A stretch of DNA of 64,000 nt, taken from the NCBI GenBank assembly GCA_000961725.1, contig LADS01000060.1, forward strand, positions 1-64,000. Reading direction: 5' to 3'. Source of the DNA: Desulfobulbaceae bacterium BRH_c16a. GTDB taxonomy: Bacteria > Desulfobacterota > Desulfobulbia > Desulfobulbales > Desulfocapsaceae. The translations under genes were made by a program, and so were the position numbers. The notes below the pieces were generated by a model. The model was not told the DNA's origin and did no database searches. It was given only the letters and a program-made list of their open reading frames with translations. Positions 34,565-44,375 of this stretch are shown here, piece by piece. Every line of letters begins with the position of its first letter. Within the stretch, counting starts at the first letter, position 1.

Positions 34565-37245
34565 ATCGCGTTTTCCCTGTTTTTGGGTGGGAGTGGCGAA
34601 AAATAGCCGATAATCAGCATGAGCACACCCACCACCAGGAAGGACACAATCCTGGCAATGGTCCCGGTTCCGGAGAGATCGACAAAAAACAGCTTGGCTA
34701 CCACCATGCCGAGGAGGGCGGCGCCGATGGACCACACCAGCCTGCTGCCCTGCCTGGTGGCCCAGACGGTAATCGCCAAAGCGCCAAAACCCCATAATGC
34801 GGCAAGAGCCGCCTGAAAAATGACTGAATGGTACAATGATTCGGGAGTATAGGGGATACCGACAAAAAAGTGGACGGATCGGGCAACGACGCTGTTCAGC
34901 ACCAGGAAAAGCAGGATGCCTAAAGTCCCGAAGAACAGGTCTTTCGGGAGAATACTGAGAGTATCGTTTCTCCGCCTGATGTTTAAGATCCAGAGGAAGA
35001 GGGTGAATATCGCAAAGATGGTGCTGACCTCCAGGGGGTTAAGCAGCGGAAGATACGGCAACGGCGCAGGATTCCCGGCCACTGAACAGGAATAGAGTAC
35101 ATAGATGACGAGCCAGATGGCCGGCAGCATGCCGCCTGCCCCCAGATAGGAAGAGCGGAATTTGTCGATGGGCCACGATCTGGCGCCTGTCATTCGGACC
35201 AGCAACAGAAGACCGCCGCTCGGGACTAGACCCCAGCAGATCGTCGACCATACCCTTGCAAGCCCGGTCACCTGATCGACCGCCCAGGCGGCCTCATGAC
35301 TGACGACGAACAACAATAACCACATGGTACCGAGATGCCAGGCGACCTCGTTGCTTTTTGGCCAATATCCGCCAAACAGCGAGAGAATGCGATACTGAAC
35401 AAAGAAGGCCAGAACCCAGGCGACAGCCCCCCACCCCGAAAGCAGATGGGATTGGCCGTCAAATCCGGCAAGGCCGACAAGAACGAGAAGGACCATTGCC
35501 GCCAGCTGCAGGAGCAGAGCAAGGGCTAGTCGTGTCCACTTCAGGTGTTTTACCGTCATGCCCATGAGGATCGAACTGGCGCAGCAGTACAGGAGAAAGC
35601 CGTTGACGGTCTGCCAATTCGGCATATGTCGACTCACTTCGCGCAGCCCGCCGATATACCACCAGACAAGTCCCCAGATAAGCAGCGGCAGGGCAAAATA
35701 CTTCTCCCATGAACGTAGCTCATGGGTATGGCGATCGAGGAAATAGCCCGATGCCAGAGCCGCCAGGGATAAAAACACACACCCGAGAAAGTAGCGGTTG
35801 GCAAACGGCACGGCGTGGAAAGGATACCACACCGACTCGAGAAAGATAACGGCCGCCGCCAGCTGCAGCAGGATGCCGAAATGACGGGCAAGTACCCGGT
35901 TCTGTCTCACCCCGATCCAGACCATTCCGGCGCCTTCCATGGCCCAGATCGATGCCGACAGGTGTCCGTCCAGAGCAAGGGGGATGGCAAGACTGCCAAA
36001 GACCACCCCCATGGCCAGGAAGGCTTCACAGAGGAGGTGCATGGAACGTTCGAGTTTGGGCCATAAAAGCGTTGCCAGAGCCAGATACCACAGGCCCAGG
36101 CCCAACGCCGAGAACGCCATGCCATAGGCAAAGTCCCCGACCAGAAAATACTGCAGTCCGGAGACTATCAGGGGCAGGCCGAAGACCAGCGGGCCGTCGA
36201 CATATCCGCGCAGATCGACCGGCTGGCGATGGGCAAAAAGGATGGAAATGAGTACATAAAAAACGAAAAAGAGGATCAGGAAAGGTTCCGTGGACGCAAA
36301 GTGTTCCGGCCGATACCCGCTGCTGCCCCAGAGCGTGCCGATGGCAAAGGTAAAGAAAAAACCGACCAGATTCAGCTCCCGCCATGATTTTGCCCAGGCG
36401 ATGCCGAAAATACCGGCGTTCAGGAGAGCATAATAGGAAAAGAGCAGCACATGGCTGCCGCCGCCGGTCGACATCAACACCGGGGCGAGAAAACCGCCGA
36501 CGATACCGGATACCGCAAGCGACCGGGAGTCCTGCAGCACGGCCAGCAGGCAGGATAAAGCGACCAGACCGACCATCACCGCCAGGGCCAGGACCATCGG
36601 CACCATGCCGTATATTCTGGCTGCGGCAAAAACAACCAGGTACAGGACACCCACCCCGCCTCCCTGCAGAATAAGGCCGTAGTTGAGTCTGGTAAAACGC
36701 AGCCGCCAGCCGAGCCCGAGCATCGCCATGCCGCCGAGAGCCACCCCGGCAAGACGCATCTCAACCGGGACCATATTGCGCTGGGCAGCGTATTTAAGGA
36801 GAAAGGCCACACCGAAAAAGAGGATAATGACGCCGATCTTTACGACGAGATTGCCGGTGGTGAAAAAATCCTTAAGCTTTACCGCAAGGTTGTCTGCGCC
36901 ATTCCCCAGAGCGCCGAAAAACCGATCGACCACTGTATGCGGTTCCCGCACCTGGTTTTTTGTTTTTTTCGCCTGACCGACAATCACCTGCTCCCGACTT
37001 GCCTGGGGAACAGCAGTCGGCCGGGGAACAACATCCGCGCGCGGGGGAGCAAAGACAACCTCCTCCCCGGGCGACGCTTTGCTTTCCGGCTTTTTAACAC
37101 CGGCTTTTTCAAGAACAGCAATCCTTGTGCGTAAACTCAGGATTTCCGCAGCCATGAGTCCGACCACGCCGCCCAGCATAAGGCCGCCCATGCCAAACGA
37201 CACCGACCCGAGTACACCCATCAGCAAGCCCAGGATTACATGCAT
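34561..37245 (-). CDS. DUF2339 polytopic membrane protein
   Basis: 894 aa from ATG 37245, preceded by GGAGGGAAA; an in-frame ATG 12 bases upstream is possible. A short N-terminal helix and a Pro/Lys-rich linker precede the motif VDRFFGALGNGADNLAVKLKDFFTTGN (in part) and then more than twenty hydrophobic helices to the end. The family is DUF2339, of unknown function. It is the first gene of a pair with DUF3999. No enzymatic motif was seen. Confidence 0.9.
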   Translation of the reverse strand: MHVILGLLMGVLGSVSFGMGGLMLGGVVGLMAAEILSLRTRIAVLEKAGVKKPESKASPGEEVVFAPPRADVVPRPTAVPQASREQVIVGQAKKTKNQVREPHTVVDRFFGALGNGADNLAVKLKDFFTTGNLVVKIGVIILFFGVAFLLKYAAQRNMVPVEMRLAGVALGGMAMLGLGWRLRFTRLNYGLILQGGGVGVLYLVVFAAARIYGMVPMVLALAVMVGLVALSCLLAVLQDSRSLAVSGIVGGFLAPVLMSTGGGSHVLLFSYYALLNAGIFGIAWAKSWRELNLVGFFFTFAIGTLWGSSGYRPEHFASTEPFLILFFVFYVLISILFAHRQPVDLRGYVDGPLVFGLPLIVSGLQYFLVGDFAYGMAFSALGLGLWYLALATLLWPKLERSMHLLCEAFLAMGVVFGSLAIPLALDGHLSASIWAMEGAGMVWIGVRQNRVLARHFGILLQLAAAVIFLESVWYPFHAVPFANRYFLGCVFLSLAALASGYFLDRHTHELRSWEKYFALPLLIWGLVWWYIGGLREVSRHMPNWQTVNGFLLYCCASSILMGMTVKHLKWTRLALALLLQLAAMVLLVLVGLAGFDGQSHLLSGWGAVAWVLAFFVQYRILSLFGGYWPKSNEVAWHLGTMWLLLFVVSHEAAWAVDQVTGLARVWSTICWGLVPSGGLLLLVRMTGARSWPIDKFRSSYLGAGGMLPAIWLVIYVLYSCSVAGNPAPLPYLPLLNPLEVSTIFAIFTLFLWILNIRRRNDTLSILPKDLFFGTLGILLFLVLNSVVARSVHFFVGIPYTPESLYHSVIFQAALAALWGFGALAITVWATRQGSRLVWSIGAALLGMVVAKLFFVDLSGTGTIARIVSFLVVGVLMLIIGYFSPLPPKNRENAI

Positions 37246-37265
37246 TTTCCCTCCCATTCGTTTCG

Positions 37266-37844
37266 TTACCGGATGAGTTCCGCCGCCTCGGCATCTCCGG
37301 GCAGGGCTCTTGCCTGCAAGTACGCCCGTATCTTCTCTTTATCCGCTGCCGATTTTTTTTGAGCCAGATTGGCTTTTGCCGAAAGAGACTCGACACGCAC
37401 CGCCACTACGGCACAAAGAGCTACGGCCGGCGTTTCGGCGGTGATGTCGCTGAACTCGGCGACTTCATGACTGGCCATCAGGGCATTGAGGGCGGCGACT
37501 TTTTCGGCGATGTTTTCGACAATCTCGGCCCTGCCGCGCATGACCACACACTGGTAGAACTGCCCGACATCGCAGACCGGCATGTTTGTATCATACCCGG
37601 TGTCGAGATAGGCCAGAGGGATATCCACCTCGAAGCACACTTTTGCGTGGCGCCGGATATTGTCAAGCTTCTCGCCCCGCAGCGCACAGTGGAAATAGAC
37701 GGCCTCCTGCCAGTACACATAGTTGACCGGCGTAATGTAAGGGTAGCCGTCCTCGCCAAGCGTTGCCAGCCGACCGATTCTCGCTCTCTTCAATATCGCT
37801 TCAATTGCCTGCCTGTCGGTTATCTCTTCAAGTTTTCGGCGCAT
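37266..37844 (-). CDS. Pyridoxamine-5'-phosphate oxidase-like flavin-binding protein
   Basis: 192 aa. The split-barrel flavin fold is recognisable from ILKRARIGRLATLGEDGYPYITPVNYV, IYFHCALRGEKLDNIRR-like sequence (VYFHCALRGEKLDNIRR) and VCFEVD, as in NimA/HugZ-type proteins. The Tyr/His/Gly-Lys residues are consistent with FMN or F420-type cofactor binding. About 30 basic residues at the C-terminus extend beyond the barrel. Substrate unknown; many members act in detoxification or haem handling. Confidence 0.86.
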   Translation of the reverse strand: MRRKLEEITDRQAIEAILKRARIGRLATLGEDGYPYITPVNYVYWQEAVYFHCALRGEKLDNIRRHAKVCFEVDIPLAYLDTGYDTNMPVCDVGQFYQCVVMRGRAEIVENIAEKVAALNALMASHEVAEFSDITAETPAVALCAVVAVRVESLSAKANLAQKKSAADKEKIRAYLQARALPGDAEAAELIR

Positions 37845-37869
37845 CTTCCTTCCTGATATACTAATATTT

Positions 37870-38682
37870 TTATTGATCGAGTCCCGGCTCGGCGGGCAGG
37901 TCGAGCCCCACTACTTCCTTGACCGACTCCTTCCAGCGGACCTTGGCGATATCCCGCAGTTCCTCGTAAATACGCAAGATATGTCGATCGCTCTGGCCGG
38001 CTACGATCTTTTCAATCGCCATCCGCATGGTGTCGGAGTCCGCTTCCACCCGCTCGGCAATTCGATTCATTTTGCCAAGCCAGATCGAATGCGAAACATA
38101 CGGCAGCAGTTCATGGACCATGACAACGACATCGGCGGTGTCAAGCATCGGTTCCACGCTGACCGAAGTGGCAAATCCTTCGGCAAAGGCATATTCCAGG
38201 CAGGTTTTTCTTTCGGCGTATCCGGGCGCCTGGGGTTCCCAGAGGTCAAGCAGCTTCCGATCTCTTGCCGTGATGGTGAAGCGGAAAAGGAGCGATTTTT
38301 TCGCATCCTGGAATTCGGAGCAGATATGGCGGATACAGTCGAAGTGGGGTTTGGACACCACCAGTACCCTGTTTCCTGCTGCCACCAGGTTTTTCAGTAC
38401 CTGAGTGCAGGCGTCGAGATTCTCGGGGACGATATCATGGGCCGTAGGAAACATGACCTGTCCGGAAAAGCGGCGGTGCTTTTGAGCAACCTCTTCGGGA
38501 ACTTGCCTGGATACAGGCCATTGTTCGGGAGTGACCCTGCCTTTTCGCAGGACGGCATCGAAGCGGGCATAACAGTATCGACATCCGTGGGGACATCCAA
38601 GACAGCAGTTAATTTCCGCAACCGCCCATTCCCGGGTGCCGCGAACGGGCTTTTTGCAAGCGGATTCTTTTTTCTGCGTCAT
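37870..38682 (-). CDS. Radical SAM protein of the spore photoproduct lyase-like (SPL) group
   Basis: 270 aa. The cluster motif CCLGCPHGCRYCYARF near residue 28 contains the CxxxCxxC that binds the SAM-cleaving 4Fe-4S cluster. LVVSKPHFDC and FRFTITARD follow, typical of this DNA-repair-like branch. The true substrate is unknown. The start ATG overlaps the RNase PH stop by 4 nt, so the two are co-translated. Confidence 0.85.
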   Translation of the reverse strand: MTQKKESACKKPVRGTREWAVAEINCCLGCPHGCRYCYARFDAVLRKGRVTPEQWPVSRQVPEEVAQKHRRFSGQVMFPTAHDIVPENLDACTQVLKNLVAAGNRVLVVSKPHFDCIRHICSEFQDAKKSLLFRFTITARDRKLLDLWEPQAPGYAERKTCLEYAFAEGFATSVSVEPMLDTADVVVMVHELLPYVSHSIWLGKMNRIAERVEADSDTMRMAIEKIVAGQSDRHILRIYEELRDIAKVRWKESVKEVVGLDLPAEPGLDQ

Positions 38683-39383
38683 CCTTCTTTCTGCCAGAGC
38701 TGAAAAAGCTCGTTGATTCCTTTCCTGGCAAGCTCGGTCATCGCCGCCATGGATTCATCGGCAAAAGGCGCATTCTCGGCCGTTGCCTGAACCTCGATCC
38801 AGCGCCCGTCACCGGCCATGACAAAGTTGGCATCGGTCTCGGCGGCGGAATCCTCTTTATAATCGAGATCGAGAAGCGGCCTGCCTTCGACGATTCCGGC
38901 AGATATCGCCGCCACCGGCAGAATATCCGGGAGCTGAGCCAGTTTGCCGTCCACGACCAGTTTTTTGAGCGCATCTCTTACTGCCAGGGCTCCGCCGGTT
39001 ATCGCCGCGGTGCGGGTCCCGCCATCGGCATTGAGGACATCGCAGTCGACGCGCAGGGTTCTCTCGCCAAGGCCGGCAAGATCGATCATCATCCTGAGGC
39101 TCCTGCCGACCAATCGCTGGATCTCCATTGTCCGGCCCGACTGCCCGTCGATCTCGCGCCGATATCTGCTGTCGGTAGCACCGGGCAGGATCCCGTATTC
39201 GGCCGTTATCCATCCTCTACCGGTATTCTGCAGGAAGGGCGGCACTTTTTCCTCAATCGAAACAGCGCAGATCACGTGGGTATTGCCCATCCGGATGAGC
39301 ACTGAAGCGTCCGCCTGGAACTGGATACCCCGCTCGAGGCTTAAGGGTCTGAGACTGTCCGGGGCTCTGTTGTCGCTTCTCAT
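38679..39383 (-). CDS. rph: Ribonuclease PH
   Basis: 234 aa from ATG 39383, giving the standard family length; an upstream in-frame extension to 39587 has no similarity. Motifs include MRSDNRAPDSLRPLSLERG, GWITAEYGILPGAT, RREIDGQSGRTMEIQRLVGR-type sequence, DVLNADGGTRTAAITG and the C-terminal EVQATAENAPF. It trims tRNA 3' ends phosphorolytically. The SPL-like radical SAM gene is directly downstream with a 4-nt overlap. Confidence 0.96.
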   Translation of the reverse strand: MRSDNRAPDSLRPLSLERGIQFQADASVLIRMGNTHVICAVSIEEKVPPFLQNTGRGWITAEYGILPGATDSRYRREIDGQSGRTMEIQRLVGRSLRMMIDLAGLGERTLRVDCDVLNADGGTRTAAITGGALAVRDALKKLVVDGKLAQLPDILPVAAISAGIVEGRPLLDLDYKEDSAAETDANFVMAGDGRWIEVQATAENAPFADESMAAMTELARKGINELFQLWQKEG

Positions 39384-39817
39384 GGTTCTCCTGTTGTTAT
39401 TTCCCTGACTGCTTCCGCGCGATCTTCCCATGGATTTACCGTACTCTGCCGGAATTGTCGGCCGATTTCCCTGCCCAGTTGTCGTATACTTTTGCGCTCT
39501 CCGCAACCTTTTTTCGCGATCGGAGGGCTCCAGGTTGGAAAACACCGCAACTTTGCAGGCGACAGGCCTCTTCGCTGCAGCCTCCAATTCGACCGCAACC
39601 TTGTTTTGCTTTATTAAATTCCGATAAAATCATATTTTCCTTACGATACTTCCGACTCTTGTCGATTTTAGCATATATCCAGAAGCGAAAGAGTTTGCTT
39701 CCTCCGAATCTTCATGGTATTAAAAGGACATTGTCGCGAAACCCAACCACTTCTCGGTGCCGTCCGGGGAGAGGGCAAAAGTTTGAACTCTTAGATTCCC
39801 AAAAAGGAGGCATCCCC
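39384..39817. other. Divergent intergenic region between rph and TRAP operon
   Basis: About 430 bp. An AT-rich stretch at 39600-39680 probably holds the divergent promoters, but no clear -35/-10 pair was identified. A strong AAGGAGG ribosome site precedes dctP. No additional gene was recognised. Confidence 0.45.
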
Positions 39818-40855
39818 ATGAAAAAAATCCTGTTAGCCGTGCTGCTCCTCATGATCGGCCTGGCCGGCTCAGCTATGGCTGAAGAAAAGAAGAACCCGCT
39901 CGAGGCCTGGCAACCGAAATTTGATCCACGCGGCGCTGAGTATACATATATTCTTTCGAACGTTTCCCATCCGGCTATCGAAGGCGTCGGAGTCGGCTAT
40001 AGAATCCGTGATAAAGTATGGGAAAAATCCGGCGGACGGTTATATGTCGATTATCGTCCCCTTTCCCAGATGGGCGGCGAAAAGGATGTTATCAGTAAAT
40101 TGAAACTGGGCGCGGTCCAGGGGATGCTCAGTTCATCCGTTGCCGCCGCCAATGTCTCGGATATTCTCGGCATTGTCAATCTTCCTTACATTGTCGATAC
40201 CTTCGATAAACTCGACGCCTTCAGACACACCCCCGAAACCTGGGATCCTTTCGCCAATGGCGCCATCCAGCAGGGTCTGATAGTGGCCGATGTAACCGGC
40301 TACGGTCCCTACGGCTGGGCGACCACAACCCCGGTAAGAACCGTTACCGACGCCAAAGGGGTCAATTTCCGGATTGCCGAGGCACCGGTCAACACCGACA
40401 TCTATAAATCCTGGGCCATGAAATTTACCGTCATGCCCTGGCCGGATGTCCCCCAGGCCCTGCAGACCGGCGTTATTACCGGCCTCGACCATACACCTAT
40501 CGTTTGCAACATCACCAAAAAATTTACCATCGCCAAAAATTTCACCGAACTGAACTACGCCCAGGGACTGTTTGTCCACCTCATCAATAAGCGCTGGCTT
40601 GATAAATTGCCTCAAGATCTTCAGGATATTCTGCTCACGGTGATTACCGAGGAAAGCGAAAATTCCCGGGCCCTCACCCGTCAGCAGCATGATGCACAGG
40701 TCGCCAAGGCAAAGGAAGATGGCGTCGAGTTCATCAGTCTTTCCGCCGATGACATCAAGCAACTCAAAACCATGGCCGAACCGGTATTGAATCAGTGGGG
40801 CAAAAAGATCGGCCCCGAATACCTCGAGCAGGTTCGCGCAAAATTAGGGAGTTGA
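39818..40855 (+). CDS. dctP: TRAP transporter substrate-binding protein DctP
   Basis: 345 aa. ATG 39818 follows AAGGAGG by 7 bases. Signal peptide ILLAVLLLMIGLAGSAMA; mature start EEKKNPLEAW. DctP-family features are the MGGEKDVISKLKLGAVQGM segment and GVNFRIAEAPVNTDIYKSW, containing the arginine that normally binds the carboxylate ligand. It captures an organic acid in the periplasm for the DctQM permease. Ligand identity cannot be read from sequence. A terminator-like hairpin follows before dctQ. Confidence 0.93.
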   Translation: MKKILLAVLLLMIGLAGSAMAEEKKNPLEAWQPKFDPRGAEYTYILSNVSHPAIEGVGVGYRIRDKVWEKSGGRLYVDYRPLSQMGGEKDVISKLKLGAVQGMLSSSVAAANVSDILGIVNLPYIVDTFDKLDAFRHTPETWDPFANGAIQQGLIVADVTGYGPYGWATTTPVRTVTDAKGVNFRIAEAPVNTDIYKSWAMKFTVMPWPDVPQALQTGVITGLDHTPIVCNITKKFTIAKNFTELNYAQGLFVHLINKRWLDKLPQDLQDILLTVITEESENSRALTRQQHDAQVAKAKEDGVEFISLSADDIKQLKTMAEPVLNQWGKKIGPEYLEQVRAKLGS

Positions 40856-40892
40856 AAAGTCCCTGTGGGAATTTCACTCTAAGGCTGGATCC

Positions 40893-40924
40893 GGCCGGGA
40901 AGGTCTCTCTTCCCGGCCTTTTTT
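40893..40924 (+). terminator. Hairpin terminator between dctP and dctQ
   Basis: GGCCGGGAAG, loop GTCTCT, CTTCCCGGCC, then TTTTTT. A strong intrinsic terminator inside the TRAP operon, probably leaky so that binding protein exceeds permease. Confidence 0.85.
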
Positions 40925-41108
40925 GCGTCCCGCCGTTGTGCCGGTCACCCCAATCAATGCCAACCTGCCTGAAATGTCTTGACTATCGGGGCAAAGTGCG
41001 GGAAAAGCCAGGTTGTTTTATTTTTGCCCGGTTCACTTGCAGATACTGGTCGCACCGGGAATTGCTGAAAATCGGCTGTCCTTGCCGGCTTCTCTCGATA
41101 TAATTCAT

Positions 41109-41618
41109 ATGCTGACGAGAACATTACAAGCTGTTGATCGTGTTTTGCGACACATTGAAGACTGGTCGCTCTTTGCCGCCGTCGCCATTGCCCTGCTCAG
41201 TGCCATGGCCAACGTCATCCTGCGTAAAATGACCAATGATGTCAGCCTCTACTGGTCGGACGAAGTAGTACGCAAAGTCATCTACTTCTCGACCTATATC
41301 GGCTGTGTCGCCGCTATCCGCAACCGCTCCCTGATTCGTATCGATGCCCTCCCCCAGATGTTGCCGGTTCTCAAAAGACCTCTCGCTCTATTCTCCCACT
41401 GCACCGTCCTGGTGTTCAGTGTGATCATGATCTATCTGGGAGTACAGATGACGATCATGATGTACAAGGATGAGTACGCCCGAACCGCCACCCTGCAGAT
41501 TCCCGAATATTTCTTTTACGCCGTCCTGCCGGTTATGGCTGTCATGATGTTTTTACGGACCCTCATCGTCATGAGGGAAGACTGGCTGGGCAAAAGAGAT
41601 ATTACCGGAGAGAACTGA
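41109..41618 (+). CDS. dctQ: TRAP transporter small permease DctQ
   Basis: 169 aa with four transmembrane helices. ATG 41109 is the most plausible start, just before the DctQ-like LQAVDRVLRHIEDWSLFAAV. YWSDEVVRKVIYFSTYIGCVAAIRNRSLIRID is the conserved core. It partners DctM, which begins 2 nt after its stop. Confidence 0.92.
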   Translation: MLTRTLQAVDRVLRHIEDWSLFAAVAIALLSAMANVILRKMTNDVSLYWSDEVVRKVIYFSTYIGCVAAIRNRSLIRIDALPQMLPVLKRPLALFSHCTVLVFSVIMIYLGVQMTIMMYKDEYARTATLQIPEYFFYAVLPVMAVMMFLRTLIVMREDWLGKRDITGEN

Positions 41619-41620
41619 CC

Positions 41621-42907
41621 ATGGAAAACAGTTACTTCCTGATCTTCGCCATCCTGGTTGGCTGTCTCGCCTCGACGGTTCCGGTGTTCATGGCCCTGTT
41701 CTTCGCCGGAACAGTGGGACTGGTTTACACCGTCGGAATCGACCCGCAGATAGTTATCGAGGTCCTTTACCGGAGCATGGACAAGTTTGCCCTGGTCGTC
41801 GTCATGTTCTTTGTTCTCTGCGGCAATATCATGACCAAAGGAACGATCGTCGAAAAGCTCATCAAGACCGCCAATGTGCTGGTCGGCTTTCTCCCCGGCG
41901 GACTGGCTATGGCCGGAGTCCTTGCCTGCGGCTTTTTCGGCGCTATCTCCGGCTCGACCGTCGCCACGGTGGTTGCCATCGGCGGATTCATGATCCCGGC
42001 ACTGATCGAAAATCAATACGATGAGAAATTTTCGGTCGGCATCATGACCGCTGCGCCCATCCTGGGTGTTGTCATTCCGCCGTCCATCGCCATGATCCTC
42101 TATGCAATGGTCACCAACGACCAGCTCGAGGCGCTTTTTCTTACCGGTTTTATTCCCGGCATTATAATTATGGCGGCGATGAGCCTCTATGCCTATATCT
42201 TCTGCAAAAAAAGCGGCATGCCTAAACGGCAGAAACCGTCTCTCAAAGAAGTGCTCGCAGTGATGCGGGAGAGCGTCTGGGCCCTTTTTCTCCCGGTCCT
42301 CATCTTCGGCGGTATCTATTCCGGCCTGTTCACTGCCAACGAGGCCGCAGTTGTCGCCTGCTTTTACGCTTTTTTCGTGGAGATCGTCATACACCGCGAC
42401 ATGAAACTCGGCGATGTCAAACGAGTCATCATATCATCGGCGGTCACCTCGTCCACCCTGCTTATCATTGTTGCCGGCGCTTCGGTGTTTGGCGAATATC
42501 TCACCTTCGAGCAGATCCCCGGTAAAATCGCCACGGTAGTTGTCGAAAACATCAGCTCCCCCTGGGTTTTTCTGCTTGCGGTGAACGTCCTGCTGCTGAT
42601 TATCGGCATGTTCATGGATATTATCTCGGCAACCCTTATCCTCACTCCGATCTTTCTGCCGCTGCTCGCCAAATTTGGTGTCGACACCATGCACTTCGGT
42701 CTGATTATGACCATTAATCTCGGCATCGGCTATTGCACCCCCCCGCTGGGAGTCAGCCTGTACATTTCGGGGGCAACTGTGAATCGCGATATTGTCTATG
42801 TGACCCGCGCAGTCATGCCGTTCATCATTTTACAGACCGTCATTCTCTTGATATTAACTTTTTGGCCGGATCTCGTTTTGCTGCTTCCGCGCCTTGTCTA
42901 TGGCTGA
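41621..42907 (+). CDS. dctM: TRAP transporter large permease DctM
   Basis: 428 aa and about twelve helices, typical length. Conserved features include ACGFFGAISGSTVATVVAIG near residue 108, PPSIAMILYAMVT and the late NLGIGYCTPPLGVSLYISGA. It is the sodium-coupled transport subunit of the TRAP system. Ribosome site GGAGAGAACTG lies just before ATG. Confidence 0.95.
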   Translation: MENSYFLIFAILVGCLASTVPVFMALFFAGTVGLVYTVGIDPQIVIEVLYRSMDKFALVVVMFFVLCGNIMTKGTIVEKLIKTANVLVGFLPGGLAMAGVLACGFFGAISGSTVATVVAIGGFMIPALIENQYDEKFSVGIMTAAPILGVVIPPSIAMILYAMVTNDQLEALFLTGFIPGIIIMAAMSLYAYIFCKKSGMPKRQKPSLKEVLAVMRESVWALFLPVLIFGGIYSGLFTANEAAVVACFYAFFVEIVIHRDMKLGDVKRVIISSAVTSSTLLIIVAGASVFGEYLTFEQIPGKIATVVVENISSPWVFLLAVNVLLLIIGMFMDIISATLILTPIFLPLLAKFGVDTMHFGLIMTINLGIGYCTPPLGVSLYISGATVNRDIVYVTRAVMPFIILQTVILLILTFWPDLVLLLPRLVYG

Positions 42908-42961
42908 TATACTTAAATAGAGTCTCTGCTTTTAAACAACGACCATAGAGAGGGTGCGATT

Positions 42962-43390
42962 ATGATCCCGAAAATCCTTGTTCCCATAGACGATTCGCCG
43001 ACGGCACAACGAACCATCACAGCCATAATTGAACAGAAAGATCGTTTTTCAAAAGAACTGACCCTGCTCCATGTGATCGACAACGAGAAGCTGTCGTATC
43101 TGATGATCCCTGATTTTCAGATCGACATGGTCAAGCAAAACGCGGCAAAAGCCGGAAAACACATCCTTGATCGGGCCGATGCCAGACTGCGGGAGGCAGG
43201 CTTTACCAATACGCTTGTCCTGGAATTCGGCGAGCCCAGGCGGGCGATTGCCCACATCGCCAACGAGCAACACTTTCAGCTGGTAGTGATTGGCCGCCAT
43301 GAAGGCGGTGGCGAGATCCGCGACGTCCTGTTCGGTTCGGTGGCCAATCATGTGCTGCACAATGTCCGATGCCCGGTTTTGTTATTTTAG
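42962..43390 (+). CDS. Universal stress protein (UspA family)
   Basis: 142 aa. The N-terminus MIPKILVPIDDSPTAQRTI and C-terminal nucleotide-binding pattern GRHEGGGEIRDVLFGSVANHVL with RCPVLLF match ATP-binding UspA proteins, which are general stress factors. AGAGGGTGCGATT precedes the ATG. It lies 54 bp after dctM; such proteins often neighbour TRAP transporters and may regulate them. Confidence 0.92.
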   Translation: MIPKILVPIDDSPTAQRTITAIIEQKDRFSKELTLLHVIDNEKLSYLMIPDFQIDMVKQNAAKAGKHILDRADARLREAGFTNTLVLEFGEPRRAIAHIANEQHFQLVVIGRHEGGGEIRDVLFGSVANHVLHNVRCPVLLF

Positions 43391-43424
43391 TGCCTTAGAA
43401 ATTCTTTTCTTGTTCTTATGAATA

Positions 43425-43463
43425 TAACAACGGCCATTTCCCTCAGAGGGATATGGCCGTTGT
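43425..43463. terminator. Bidirectional terminator between usp and sod
   Basis: AACAACGGCCAT (43425-43436) pairs perfectly with ATGGCCGTTGTT (43452-43463), with an inner CCCTC/GAGGG pairing. It serves the convergent usp and superoxide dismutase genes. Confidence 0.85.
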
Positions 43464-43499
43464 TGCTTCAGCTCATGATGTGAGCATTGACGTTCAGAA

Positions 43500-44105
43500 C
43501 TACGCACTCGTCGCCAGATAGAGTTCGTTGACCTTTTCCCAGTTGATAACATGGAAAAATGCCGAGATATAATCCGGCCTGCGGTTCTGGTAGAGAAGAT
43601 AATAGGCATGTTCCCACACATCAAGTCCGAGGAGAGGTGTCTGCCCGTTGCCGAGAGGGCTGTCCTGATTGGCTGTTGTGACGATCTCGAGCTTGCCGTT
43701 GCTGAAAACCAGCCACGCCCATCCGCTGCCGAACAGTAAAGCGGCAGTGTTGGAAAATCCCTCTTTGAACTGTTCGAAACTGCCAAACCGGCTGGCGATT
43801 GCGTCAACGACCGGGCCTTTGGCATCGACGTTCTTTTTCAGTGTCGGCCAGAAAAAGCTATGGTTTGCATGACCGCCTCCGTGGTTGCGTACCGCGGTGC
43901 GGATATCTTCCGGAATCTCGTTAAGATTGCCGACCAACTGCTCCACGCTGTAATCTGCCAGCGATGCATTTCCCTTAATCGCCGCATTGAGTTTATCGAC
44001 ATAGGTTTGATGATGTTTGGTATGATGGATCTCCATGGTTTTAACATCGATATATGGTTCAAGCGCATCATACGCATAGGGTACTTCAGGCAGAATGTGA
44101 TTCAT
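43500..44105 (-). CDS. sodA: Superoxide dismutase, Fe/Mn family (Mn-like signature)
   Basis: 201 aa. Metal ligands are visible: His in IHHTKHHQTYV, His in GGHANHSFFW, and Asp and His in GLDVWEHAYYL. The Gly-Gly-His-Ala-Asn-His-Ser segment and the C-terminal TTANQDSPL glutamine favour the Mn-type, although Fe use or cambialism is possible. It removes superoxide in the cytoplasm; presence in a likely anaerobe indicates periodic oxygen exposure. Confidence 0.94.
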   Translation of the reverse strand: MNHILPEVPYAYDALEPYIDVKTMEIHHTKHHQTYVDKLNAAIKGNASLADYSVEQLVGNLNEIPEDIRTAVRNHGGGHANHSFFWPTLKKNVDAKGPVVDAIASRFGSFEQFKEGFSNTAALLFGSGWAWLVFSNGKLEIVTTANQDSPLGNGQTPLLGLDVWEHAYYLLYQNRRPDYISAFFHVINWEKVNELYLATSA

Positions 44106-44375
44106 ATGTTTTCCTCCATCTCAAGAAAACTGCTACAGACAGTGATCCGACATTCACACATTGATCACCGCGATCTTGCAATGCTCCGGAACGCATCAAA
44201 CCCGGAGTATACATTATACCTTGGGATGAGATGGCCTTTTGTCAATGCCGTCAGGTATCAGTTATTTTGACATGAAGGATTGAACAGGTTAAAATTAATT
44301 TTCCAAGGTTTTAAAGTATTCTCCCACAAAGTCCATATCTTCCACAACATCCTTCAGCAGAGCGATCAAAATATC

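Noticed and set aside
34565..34795. N-terminal extension of the DUF3999 protein
   Set aside because: It lies inside the DUF2339 gene; ATG 34564 starts a clear signal peptide.
39384..39587. N-terminal extension of RNase PH
   Set aside because: RNase PH is complete at 234 residues from ATG 39383; the extension matches nothing known.
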